From: Rhizobium favelukesii
GTDB taxonomy: Bacteria > Pseudomonadota > Alphaproteobacteria > Rhizobiales > Rhizobiaceae
NCBI RefSeq assembly: GCF_000577275.2
Contig: NZ_HG916855.1
Coordinates: 992,001 to 1,056,000, forward strand
Direction: 5' to 3'
Length of the DNA stretch: 64,000 nt
Of the stretch, positions 1 through 7,644 are shown piece by piece. The notes beneath the pieces are model-generated. The model was not told the DNA's origin, made no database searches, and saw nothing but the letters and a program-made list of their open reading frames with translations. The translations under genes and the position numbers were made by a program. Position 1 is the stretch's first letter. Every line of letters begins with the position of its first letter.

Positions 1-789
1 TATCATACCGACTGGCATGCCGAACGCGGACGCGCCAAGTTTGAGTGTCTCGCCGACTTCGGCTCGCGGCTACCCGATATTCGCGAGCGCGTCGATATCG
101 ATCTGCGAGCGCGGGGGCTGACAATGGACAAAGCGCTGGCCACCATCGTTTGGATGCTAGACAACTTGTACATCCGCATCGGCAACGCCAACTATGCGGA
201 TACCAACGGTTCCTACGGCCTGACGACGCTCCGCAATCGCCACGTCAAGATCGACGGCCCCAGCGTAAGGTTTCGGTTCAGGGGCAAATCCGGAAAAGAG
301 TGGAATCTCGTGCATTCCGACCGTCGTATCGCCAACGTCGTGCGTAAGCTTCAGGAACTGCCAGGCCAGAAGCTCTTCAAATATATTTGCGACGACGGCG
401 GTTGTCGGCAGATTTCCTCACAAGACGTGAACGCCTACATTCGCGACGTTGCAGGTGACGATTTCAGCTCATGCCAATTTCGGACATGGGGTGCCACCTG
501 TATGGCAGCATCGGCGCTCGCTCTGCTCGACGTTGCAACGTCAGAACGTGCCATCGCGCGCCAGCTCAACGAAGTGATCGATACTGTCGCGGCCAAGCTT
601 GTTAACACGAGATCCGTCTGCAGAACATCCTACATTCATCCGGCGGTTTTCGATGACTATCGGGCCGGTCGTCTCGGCGATATTCTCAAAATGAGGAAAA
701 CCACGAGCGAGCGTCTGTTGCGCTGGATGGACGACGAGGAGATCAGGACATTGCGCTGGCTCAAATCCCGTCCTGTCGGGGGCGCCTGA
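1..789 (+). CDS. DNA topoisomerase IB, 5' end cut by window
   Basis: Type IB topoisomerase: relaxes supercoils by transient nicking through a 3'-phosphotyrosyl intermediate. The frame is open from base 1, so the N-terminal part lies outside the window; 262 residues are visible. Family signatures are in order: RIGN followed by NxSYGLTTL, the GKSG lysine region, QFRTW (catalytic arginine) and SYIHP, whose tyrosine (codon at 631-633) is the expected nucleophile. The first visible ATG (124) is internal and not the start. The stop overlaps the next start by one base (TGATG), so the two genes are probably translated together. Monomeric bacterial TopIB enzymes are frequent in rhizobial stress loci. 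Identification is firm; the gene is incomplete only because of the window edge. Confidence 0.93.
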   Translation, partial: YHTDWHAERGRAKFECLADFGSRLPDIRERVDIDLRARGLTMDKALATIVWMLDNLYIRIGNANYADTNGSYGLTTLRNRHVKIDGPSVRFRFRGKSGKEWNLVHSDRRIANVVRKLQELPGQKLFKYICDDGGCRQISSQDVNAYIRDVAGDDFSSCQFRTWGATCMAASALALLDVATSERAIARQLNEVIDTVAAKLVNTRSVCRTSYIHPAVFDDYRAGRLGDILKMRKTTSERLLRWMDDEEIRTLRWLKSRPVGGA

Positions 790-1397
790 TGCGCGTGGGA
801 AATTGGATCCACCTCTGCGTCGACATGCAGCGGATGTTCGCGGAGAACACCCCGTGGCATGTACCTTGGATGGCAGAAGTGTCACCTCAGATCATCGAGC
901 TGTCATCTCGCTTTCCCGAACGGACGATCTTTACGAGGTTCATCCCGCCTGCGTCGGCAGATGCGATGCCGGGGATGTGGAAGACCTATTACGAGAAATG
1001 GAAGGTAATGACGAGCGAATATCTGCCCCCGGAACTCGTAGATATCGTGCCTTCTTTGCGAAAGCTGGTTCCACCCGCCCGTGTCTTCGACAAGCGCACG
1101 TATTCACCATGGATCGACGGGCGCCTTAAGGCGGCGCTTTCGGGCGACAACGTCGGATCTGTTGTCATCTCCGGAGGAGAGACCGATGTTTGCGTTCTCG
1201 CCGCCGCGCTCGGAGCCGTCGATTTCGGCTATCGTGTCATCCTGCTGAAAGATGCCGTCTGCAGCAGTGCCGACCAGACGCATGACGCCTCCTTGGAACT
1301 GCTCGGAGATCGCTTTTCGGTGCAGGTCCAGATCATGGAAACGGAGAAGTGGCTGAGCGAAGCAGGTCAATCGGAATACCGTTCCCGGCGTCGTTGA
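789..1397 (+). CDS. Isochorismatase-family cysteine hydrolase
   Basis: A 202-residue protein of the isochorismatase/nicotinamidase superfamily, cytosolic enzymes that hydrolyse amide or vinyl-ether bonds. The expected catalytic triad can be placed at Asp12 (CVDMQ), Lys102 (FDKRTYS) and Cys135 (GGETDVCVLA); the cis-peptide glycine pair precedes the cysteine region. Its ATG overlaps the topoisomerase stop, which implies co-transcription. The substrate cannot be told from sequence: neither a full nicotinamidase metal site nor an isochorismatase signature is obvious. Confidence 0.85.
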   Translation: MRVGNWIHLCVDMQRMFAENTPWHVPWMAEVSPQIIELSSRFPERTIFTRFIPPASADAMPGMWKTYYEKWKVMTSEYLPPELVDIVPSLRKLVPPARVFDKRTYSPWIDGRLKAALSGDNVGSVVISGGETDVCVLAAALGAVDFGYRVILLKDAVCSSADQTHDASLELLGDRFSVQVQIMETEKWLSEAGQSEYRSRRR

Positions 1398-1767
1398 TGG
1401 TACGAGAAAAGCCCGCTTCGGCGGCGAGCATTTTGATTGCTGTTCGTTGGCTTTGCTGACCGGCCTTTTCGTGCTGCTCGTGAGAGCCGCCCCGGGTTCC
1501 TCACTGTTGGATGTCTCGTTATCGCTGGGCGACGCTTGACGCGTACCGGAATTTTTGTGGCTTACTTTCAGGCCCCGACACGCAGCGAAGGTCTTCTGCA
1601 TTGCGACCCGCGACATCCAAACTCGAAATACAGGACCATCGGTGATCTATCCAAGCCGATTGGACGAGACCACATTTGATGCCCTGCCGTGCGCCTCGAT
1701 AGGCGCAAACCACTGCAAACTTTTCGGGCCGATCAGAGTTCTACCTTCTCAAACCAAGGAGGATTAC
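1398..1767. other. Intergenic stretch, no gene recognised
   Basis: About 370 bases between the isochorismatase-like gene and the SDR gene. Open frames here have no family resemblance and no good ribosome binding site. No EcfG-type promoter was seen. The last 15 bases carry the SDR Shine-Dalgarno sequence. Confidence 0.5.
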
Positions 1768-2724
1768 ATGTCACCGAAACACACTGCCCAGAAACAGCGA
1801 GAGATCCAGAAGGAAGTTGAACAGGCCGACAAGAAGGGAAAATCAAAACCGTCCGGCGCCATGCAAGCCGGAGCCCGGCGCTATCCGGAGCCGCCATTTC
1901 CGAAGATCCATCAAGCCAAACCAGGCTCGGAAGCCGATCTTCCACTGGCTCCGATGTACGACGCGCCCTTCTATAAGGGATCGGAAAAGCTGAAGGACAA
2001 AGTCGCGCTGATCACCGGCGGCGATTCCGGCATCGGACGATCGGTGGCAGTTCTGTTCGCCCGCGAAGGCGCTGACATCGTCATCGTCCACCTCGAGGAA
2101 GCCAAAGATGCCGAAGAAACCAAAGCGGCGGTCGAGAAGGAAGGCCGGAAGTGCTTCGTCATTCGCGGTGACGTCAAGAATGCTAGCTTTTGCCGGACAG
2201 CCGTAGAGAAGACCGTCATGCAACTCGGACATCTCGATATCCTCGTCAACAACGCTGCCTTCCAGGTTCATACGCACAACATCGAAGACCTCAGCGATGA
2301 ACATTTCGACGAAACCCTGAAGACGAACCTGTATGGCTATTTCTACATGGCGAAAGCGGCAATCCCGCATCTCAAGAACGGCTCAGCGATCATCAACACG
2401 GGATCGGTCACGGGTCTCGAGGGATCGAAGCAGCTGCTCGACTACTCAATGACAAAAGGTGGTATACACGCCTTTACGCGAGCGCTTGCCAGTCAGCTCG
2501 TGCCTAAGGGCATCCGCGTGAACGCCGTCGCACCAGGGCCTGTCTGGACGCCGCTCAACCCTTCGGACAAAGAAGCGGAAGATGTGGAAACGTTCGGATC
2601 TCAGACGCCGATGAAGCGAGCCGCACAGCCTGAGGAAATCGCCCCAGCATACGTTTTCCTCGCGTCGCCGCAAATGTCGAGCTACATCACCGGCGAAATC
2701 CTGCCAATCGTCGGCGGATATTGA
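1768..2724 (+). CDS. SDR-family oxidoreductase, general-stress type (YdaD/YhdF-like)
   Basis: A 318-residue NAD(P)-dependent short-chain dehydrogenase. After a charged, proline-rich N-terminal extension of about 70 residues come the Rossmann motif TGGDSGIG (83-90), the NNAA motif, a catalytic Ser in the TGSVTG region and the YxxxK motif (DYSMTKGG), ending in the usual GGY. The N-terminal extension is typical of the stress-induced SDR group that includes B. subtilis general stress protein 39. The start at 1768 is chosen because AAGGAGGA lies 5-8 bases upstream; longer in-frame readings (from 1555) lack one. The substrate is unknown. A 7-bp hairpin lies just after the stop. Confidence 0.9.
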   Translation: MSPKHTAQKQREIQKEVEQADKKGKSKPSGAMQAGARRYPEPPFPKIHQAKPGSEADLPLAPMYDAPFYKGSEKLKDKVALITGGDSGIGRSVAVLFAREGADIVIVHLEEAKDAEETKAAVEKEGRKCFVIRGDVKNASFCRTAVEKTVMQLGHLDILVNNAAFQVHTHNIEDLSDEHFDETLKTNLYGYFYMAKAAIPHLKNGSAIINTGSVTGLEGSKQLLDYSMTKGGIHAFTRALASQLVPKGIRVNAVAPGPVWTPLNPSDKEAEDVETFGSQTPMKRAAQPEEIAPAYVFLASPQMSSYITGEILPIVGGY

Positions 2725-2739
2725 CGGCCATTCGAACGC

Positions 2740-2757
2740 GCCTGGAACTCTCCAGGC
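2740..2757 (+). terminator. Hairpin after the SDR gene
   Basis: Perfect 7-bp inverted repeat GCCTGGA/TCCAGGC with a 4-base loop, 15 bases after the SDR stop. It has no T-run, so termination is only possible, and it overlaps the -35 element of the promoter at 2744. Confidence 0.35.
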
Positions 2758-2768
2758 ACGGTAGCGTT
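2744..2768 (+). promoter_or_regulatory. EcfG-type promoter (exact)
   Basis: GGAAC at 2744-2748, 16-base spacer, CGTT at 2765-2768: an exact match to the alphaproteobacterial EcfG/RpoE2 consensus. A start near 2775 leaves about 290 bases before the next plausible gene (3067), so it may drive that gene with a long leader or a small RNA. Confidence 0.6.
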
Positions 2769-3066
2769 TGTGTCCCGCTCGCAGCCCCCTGCAGGATTTC
2801 GAGTTTTCCAACTTGGTTCGACGCCGAGCGGCGCATGCGGAACCGGGTCGTATTGTTCACAATCGTACAACGCGCGCCCGCCGTGAACCGTTTGAATCGC
2901 TGTGCGTTATTGATCGAAGAACTCGGACCGCTCTCGCGGAGATAGTGGAAACCGTCTTGTGAACGAGCGGTTGACCGTCATGTCGATCGATCTACTCGAC
3001 GAAGACCGACCCCTGACCCGCTCGATGAGATTGACAAGGCACAGCAACGTGAGGTCGGCAAAGTCG

Positions 3067-3297
3067 ATGGGAAGGAAACATAGCAAGACAACCGGCGAGC
3101 AACGCCGGGCGGCTTTCGAGGAAACTGAGCGCGTCGCCAGGGAGGCGGTGGAAGAGGAGCGTCGAAAGCGGCAGCAGAAGACTGAGCGCCTCCGCCAGGC
3201 TCGGTTGCAGGCAAAGGCGCCGGAGCGGCCAAATGTGGGGGATCAATTGAACCAACTCACCGGATCGCCTGCACTTGGCGATGGGAAGCCCAAATAG
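3067..3297 (+). CDS. Small highly charged helical protein, unknown function
   Basis: A 76-residue frame from ATG 3067. The middle is rich in Glu, Arg, Lys, Gln and Ala (EETERVAREAVEEERRKR and similar) and would form a long helix or coiled coil; the C-terminus is neutral. No family recognised. An alternative GTG start at 2959 adds 36 unconvincing residues. It follows the exact EcfG-type promoter at 2744, so a small stress protein is a reasonable guess, but there is no direct evidence. Confidence 0.4.
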   Translation: MGRKHSKTTGEQRRAAFEETERVAREAVEEERRKRQQKTERLRQARLQAKAPERPNVGDQLNQLTGSPALGDGKPK

Positions 3298-3565
3298 CGC
3301 GAAACGCATCGCACCGCGATCCATGCCGGAAGGACTTTCATGACTGTCGAATCTGTTGCGCCTCGTAGTCGAGGAGCGATATCGCTTGCTGGGCGACGCA
3401 ATCAGCGACTACCGATCTACATGCTCGACCACTCGGGCCACTATTACATGTTTTGCTAGAGTGATATTTCGGCCGCTACCATGCAACGTTTAATGCTGAC
3501 ATGTGGTGTCACTAGTCCTTGGTAAGACTGTTCCAGCCAGACATCACCAACGAAAGGACATGACC

Positions 3566-3943
3566 ATGGTTGAATACACCGGGCAGGCCACAGCAATCGC
3601 TTGCACCTATATCGAAGCGATCGCCAGCAGGGACCTTGAGACTATTCTCAAAGTGTCGGCCCAGGATGTCGTCTGCACGTCTCCAATGGGCAAACTGACC
3701 GGCGCGCAGGCGTTTCGCGGCTTCCACGAGGGCTTTGCGCGCATGATCAAAAGCGTGAACATTCTCGCGGTCTACGGTGATGATGATCAGGCCGTCATCA
3801 TCTATGAGGCCGATACCCATCCGGTTCCGCGCGCGGTGACTGTCGAGCTCATCACGGTCAATGGCGGGAAGATCGCCTCCACCGACGTGATCTACGACTC
3901 CGCGCCCTTCGCGGAGTACATGGCGACGGTCAAGCCGCACTGA
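3566..3943 (+). CDS. SnoaL-like / NTF2-fold protein
   Basis: A 125-residue protein of the NTF2-like superfamily, small alpha+beta-barrel domains that act as isomerases, hydrolases or ligand binders. Visible features: an initial helix (AIACTYIEAIASRDLETILK), a central G-x-F-x-G-F strand region and the alternating strands VTVELITVNGGKIAS ending in DVIYDSAPF. Start 3566 is preferred over 3560 because AAAGGA lies about 7 bases upstream of it and only 2 bases from 3560. No catalytic residues can be assigned. Confidence 0.75.
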   Translation: MVEYTGQATAIACTYIEAIASRDLETILKVSAQDVVCTSPMGKLTGAQAFRGFHEGFARMIKSVNILAVYGDDDQAVIIYEADTHPVPRAVTVELITVNGGKIASTDVIYDSAPFAEYMATVKPH

Positions 3944-3968
3944 CCGCAGCTGCCACGAGTTTCGTCAA

Positions 3969-4754
3969 ATAATCACCATCACAGCAACGGGCTGCCATGG
4001 GCGGCTCGTGGTTGAAGCACTGCCGCGTTGCGGCGTGGCGGCAGACGAGATCGTAGCAGCCGTGCGCGATCCGGACAAAGCGTCCGATATGGCCACCAAA
4101 CGAGTGCAAGTCCGCGAGGCAGATTATGACCGACCTGAAACGCTCGCCCGTCCTTTTGCCGGAGCCGACAAGCTCCTGCTCATCCCGTCGGCCGCGATCG
4201 GCCGACAACGCCGGGCGTCACAGCTTGGAACGGCCTCATCGACAAGGCAAAGCTAAGGGCGGGCAAACATGTATGCATCAACGGCTGCGCTGGCGCTGTC
4301 GGTGAGGCGACTGTTCAACTCGCGCAGATGCTCGGGGCGACGGTTTCGGGAGCTGCAGCGCAGCTCTGTGCCAGGTGCCCGCGATCGCGGCGTCCATCCT
4401 CTTTTCGACTATCGGACGACCGATCTGTCGAAGATGGGCGATCGCGTCGATGTCGTCTACGACACGGCCGGCACGATGAAGGTTAAGACCGGCCTTGGCC
4501 TCCTGCGCGCGGGTGGCGTGTTCCTCGACATCAATCCGACGCCGGGCAAATTCGTTCGCGCAATCTTCAGCCGCAGACTCGAGCCCATCATCTGCACTCC
4601 GAGGGCCGACATCCTGGACGGGCTTGCTCGTGCTGCCGGCGAAGACAAGCTTCGGCTTCCGATCTCCGAGATCGTGCCGCTGAGCGACGCGATCCGGATG
4701 CTGACGATTCTGGACGTGGTCACAAGAGCAACGGGAAGGTTCTGGTCCGTATGA
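3969..4754 (+). pseudogene. Chimeric relic: NmrA-like N-part joined to an alcohol dehydrogenase C-part
   Basis: Positions 3969 to about 4190 resemble the start of an NmrA/QorB-type NAD(P)H-binding protein (ITITATGxHGRLVVEAL, then VAAVRDPDKASDMATK and ADYDRPETLARPFAGADKLLLI), but the expected ATG is ATA. From about 4190 the reading resembles a zinc-type alcohol dehydrogenase/quinone reductase: TTPGVTAWNGLIDKAKLRAGKH and INGCAGAVGEATVQLAQMLGA in a second frame, then, after an indel between about 4347 and 4372, FDYRTTDLSK, YDTAGTMKV and LLRAGGVFLDINPTPGKF in the original frame. So two unrelated oxidoreductase genes have been fused by deletion and then frameshifted. No intact product is expected. 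Confidence 0.75.
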
Positions 4755-4814
4755 ATTAAAGCCGGACACGCCCAAGCCCATCGACGGCAGATCGGGCAGA
4801 ACCTGTGCTAGGAT

Positions 4815-5527
4815 ATGGCCATGCTGCAAAGCCAGAGATTGTTCGAAATTCTCCAGATTCTCCGCCGCCATCGGCAAGCGGTCTCTGGAAACCATCTCGC
4901 GCAGGAAACGGGCGTTTCCTTGCGGACGATCTACCGGGATATCTCGCTTCTACAGTCGATGGGCGCGGAGATCGAAGGCGAAACCGGCTTCGGCTACGTG
5001 TTGAAGCCGGGTTTCATGCTGCCACCGCTCATGTTCTCGGAAGGGAGATCAAGGCGATCACGCTTGGGGTGCAATGGGTCACTCGCCACACGGATGCGGA
5101 TCTAGGTTCGGCGGCACAGGACGCGCTTTCCAAGATCGAGGCAGTGCTCCCGTCGGAACTCCGCCATAGGCTGATCGATAACGATTTCCATATCGGTTTC
5201 CCTTCACTGCAGGCGCCGGCAATCGACCTCAAGGTCCTCCGTCAGGCAATGCAGCAGCAGATGAAGCTCCGGATCGTGTACAGAGACGCTAAAGACGCCG
5301 ACAGTGATCGCATCATATGGCCGATTGCGGTCGCCTTCTTCGATTCCAGGCGGATCATCGCCGGATGGTGCGAATTGCGGCAGGATTTCCGGATGTTTCG
5401 CGCCGATCGTATCCTTGAAGCAGCACTCCTGGCCGATCGCTATCCCGGCAAGAGGCGGGAATTGGTCAAGCAATGGCGCGCGCAGGTGCAAGAGGCACGC
5501 GATGCGATGACACACAAAACTCTCTAA
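4815..5527 (+). pseudogene. YafY-type HTH/WYL transcriptional regulator, single-base frameshift
   Basis: The first frame (4815 to about 5040) encodes a DeoR-type winged helix (RLFEILQILRRHRQAVSGNHLAQE, then SLRTIYRDI) and a GxGYxLKPGFMLPPLMFSE linker. The WYL ligand-sensing half (EIKAITLGVQWV through LRIVYRDAKDA, WPIAVAFFDSRRIIAGWCELR and FRMFRADRI) continues in another frame to 5527. The switch is at about 5036-5048, where one base seems to be missing in a purine-rich run. Such regulators often sit beside the oxidoreductase they control, and here the neighbour is also broken. It could be a sequencing error; otherwise it is a recent pseudogene. Confidence 0.8.
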
Positions 5528-5769
5528 TTTCTATGCGATGCTGATGCTTCGCAGTGTTTCTGTTTGTGCGCCGCCAGCGCTGGATAGCCGGTCTATTGGT
5601 GAATGCAATTACGGACCAAAGCCAGCGGTGGCATTGCGACCCGTTGCGCGATTTTGCGGTGTCACTCCATGCTGAAACGCGGCGTGCGAGAGACCACAAA
5701 CCGTCCGGCGTGCCCTGTGGGCCTTCGATAGCCGAGACGCTGTCTCGGCGCAGCGAAAGGCAGCAGCAG

Positions 5770-5794
5770 GGAACTTGTTGGACAAACGACGGTT
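5770..5794 (+). promoter_or_regulatory. EcfG-like promoter of treZ
   Basis: GGAAC (5770-5774), 16-base spacer, GGTT (5791-5794); one mismatch to CGTT. The predicted start lies about 25 bases before the treZ ATG. It is the only recognisable promoter in the roughly 300-base gap 5528-5826, which holds no gene. Confidence 0.55.
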
Positions 5795-5826
5795 TTGACC
5801 AAACCCGAAACCTTTGAGCGTCCGCA

Positions 5827-7629
5827 ATGTTCAGCTTCGGCCCGCAGATCATGGATGAAGGTGTGCGCTTCCGCCTCTGGGCTCCCCTGCAGCCCGCTGT
5901 CTGGATCATTATCGGCGATCGTCCACCCTGCGAGATGTTGGCTGAGCCTGGCGGCTGGTTCACGTTCCTATCCGGGGATGCGAGGCATGGCTCGCTTTAT
6001 CGATTCGTCCTTGCTGATGGACAGGAAATCCCCGATCCCGCCTCTCGCTATCAGCCTGATGACGTGCACGGGCCGAGTGAAGTCGTCGACGGGAGCCGCT
6101 ACAGCTGGGTGGACGGGGCCTGGCGCGGCCGTCCATGGAGCGAAACGATCCTCTATGAAATGCATATCGGAACCTTCACGCAAGCCGGCACGCTGGCGGC
6201 TGCGACGCAGCGGCTTGACCATCTCGAACGACTTGGCGTCACGGCGATCCAACTCATGCCAGTCAACGACTTTCCCGGACGCCGCGGTTGGGGCTATGAC
6301 GGCGTGCTTCCCTACGCACTTGACAGCAGCTACGGGCGCCCGGAGGATCTAAAGGCCTTTATCGATGCTGCCCATCAGCGGCGGATCTCCGTTTTTCTCG
6401 ACGTCGTCTACAACCACTTCGGACCGGAGGGAAACTATCTGCCATCTTATGTCCCCCTGTTTAACCGCCACCACAAGACGCCATGGGGGCAAGCCATCAA
6501 CTACGACGACGAGGATTCCGACCTGGTCCGCAGGTTCGTCGTCGAGAATGCCCTTTACTGGCTGGAGGAATTCCGAGCCGATGGGCTCCGGTTTGATGCT
6601 GTGCATGCGATCAAGGATGAGAGTGGCGAGCATTTGCTTGCCCACATGGCCCGCACGATCAGGCGGGCAACGCGAGGGCGCCATTGCCATCTGATCGTCG
6701 AAAATGAAGACAATGCCGCTTCACTGCTCGAACGCGATGAGGATGGCAAGCCGCTTCTCTACACTGCCCAGTGGAACGACGACATTCATCACGCGCTCCA
6801 TCGCGCTGCGAGCGGTGAGGCGTTCGGATATTACGCCGATTATTCAACGTCCCCGTCCGTCGTAGCACGGGCGATCGCGGAAGGCTTCATCTACCAGGGC
6901 GAAACGATGCCTTACAAGGGGGCCGCCCGTGGCCAGCCGAGCGACCATCTGCCGCCCACCGCCTTCGTGGCTTTCATTCAGAACCATGACCAGGTCGGCA
7001 ACCGCGCCCGTGGCGACCGCCTTCATAAAATCACGCCGCAGCCGGCTCTCGAAGCGATCGCCAGCGTCTACCTTCTTTGCCCTCAGGTGCCGATGATTTT
7101 CATGGGAGAAGAATGGAAAAGCGAGGCCGATTTTCCCTATTTCTGCGATTTCAACGATGAGCTGAATGCGACCGTGCGCAAGGGGCGGCGCGAGGAGTTG
7201 CACCGACTGCCTGGCTTTGACGAGGAAGGCGCCGACACGCTTCCTGATCCGACGGATGAAACGACATTCCTATCTGCCAAGCTCGATTGGAATAGGCGCG
7301 AGCAGCTGGGACATAGAGAGTTTCTCGAACTCTATCGCCATCTCATCACGGTGCGCCGGGCTCACATCGTCCCGCTGTTGGACACGATGCGCTCGGGCGG
7401 ACACATCGGTTCTTCAAGGCAGTTGATCGACGTCCATTGGGATCTCGGGGAGGGGAGAAAGCTGCGCCTCATTGCCAATCTATCGCACGCGCCCGTCGCG
7501 ACGGATTTGCCACAGTCTGGTTCACTCATCTGGAGAACACAACAGGCTGGCGACCTCCTTCCACCGTGGTACGTGTGCTGGACACTCGAAGACGAGCCAT
7601 TGGCGCCGGAACGTCAAGTCGCGCAATGA
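5827..7629 (+). CDS. treZ: Malto-oligosyltrehalose trehalohydrolase
   Basis: TreZ (600 residues, usual length) releases trehalose from maltooligosyl-trehalose, the second step of the TreY-TreZ route. The N-terminus is a CBM48-like domain (FRLWAPLQPAV), followed by a GH13 barrel: LYEMHIGTFT, the VVYNHFGPEGNY block, FRADGLRFDAVHAI with the nucleophile near Asp257, the general acid near Glu292 (LIVENED), and NHDQVGNR near Asp388. ATG 5827 is used. It converges with treY, with only 15 bases between the stops. An EcfG-like promoter lies just upstream, matching the known induction of trehalose synthesis by the general stress response in rhizobia. Confidence 0.95.
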   Translation: MFSFGPQIMDEGVRFRLWAPLQPAVWIIIGDRPPCEMLAEPGGWFTFLSGDARHGSLYRFVLADGQEIPDPASRYQPDDVHGPSEVVDGSRYSWVDGAWRGRPWSETILYEMHIGTFTQAGTLAAATQRLDHLERLGVTAIQLMPVNDFPGRRGWGYDGVLPYALDSSYGRPEDLKAFIDAAHQRRISVFLDVVYNHFGPEGNYLPSYVPLFNRHHKTPWGQAINYDDEDSDLVRRFVVENALYWLEEFRADGLRFDAVHAIKDESGEHLLAHMARTIRRATRGRHCHLIVENEDNAASLLERDEDGKPLLYTAQWNDDIHHALHRAASGEAFGYYADYSTSPSVVARAIAEGFIYQGETMPYKGAARGQPSDHLPPTAFVAFIQNHDQVGNRARGDRLHKITPQPALEAIASVYLLCPQVPMIFMGEEWKSEADFPYFCDFNDELNATVRKGRREELHRLPGFDEEGADTLPDPTDETTFLSAKLDWNRREQLGHREFLELYRHLITVRRAHIVPLLDTMRSGGHIGSSRQLIDVHWDLGEGRKLRLIANLSHAPVATDLPQSGSLIWRTQQAGDLLPPWYVCWTLEDEPLAPERQVAQ

Positions 7630-7644
7630 CGGTTGCCGCAATCT

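Larger units (their letters stand above)
2725..3066. other. Intergenic stretch with promoter and hairpin only
   Basis: About 340 bases. Apart from the hairpin (2740-2757) and the EcfG-type promoter (2744-2768) nothing is recognised. A GTG at 2959 could extend the following frame upstream by 36 codons, but that extension does not look like protein. Confidence 0.4.
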
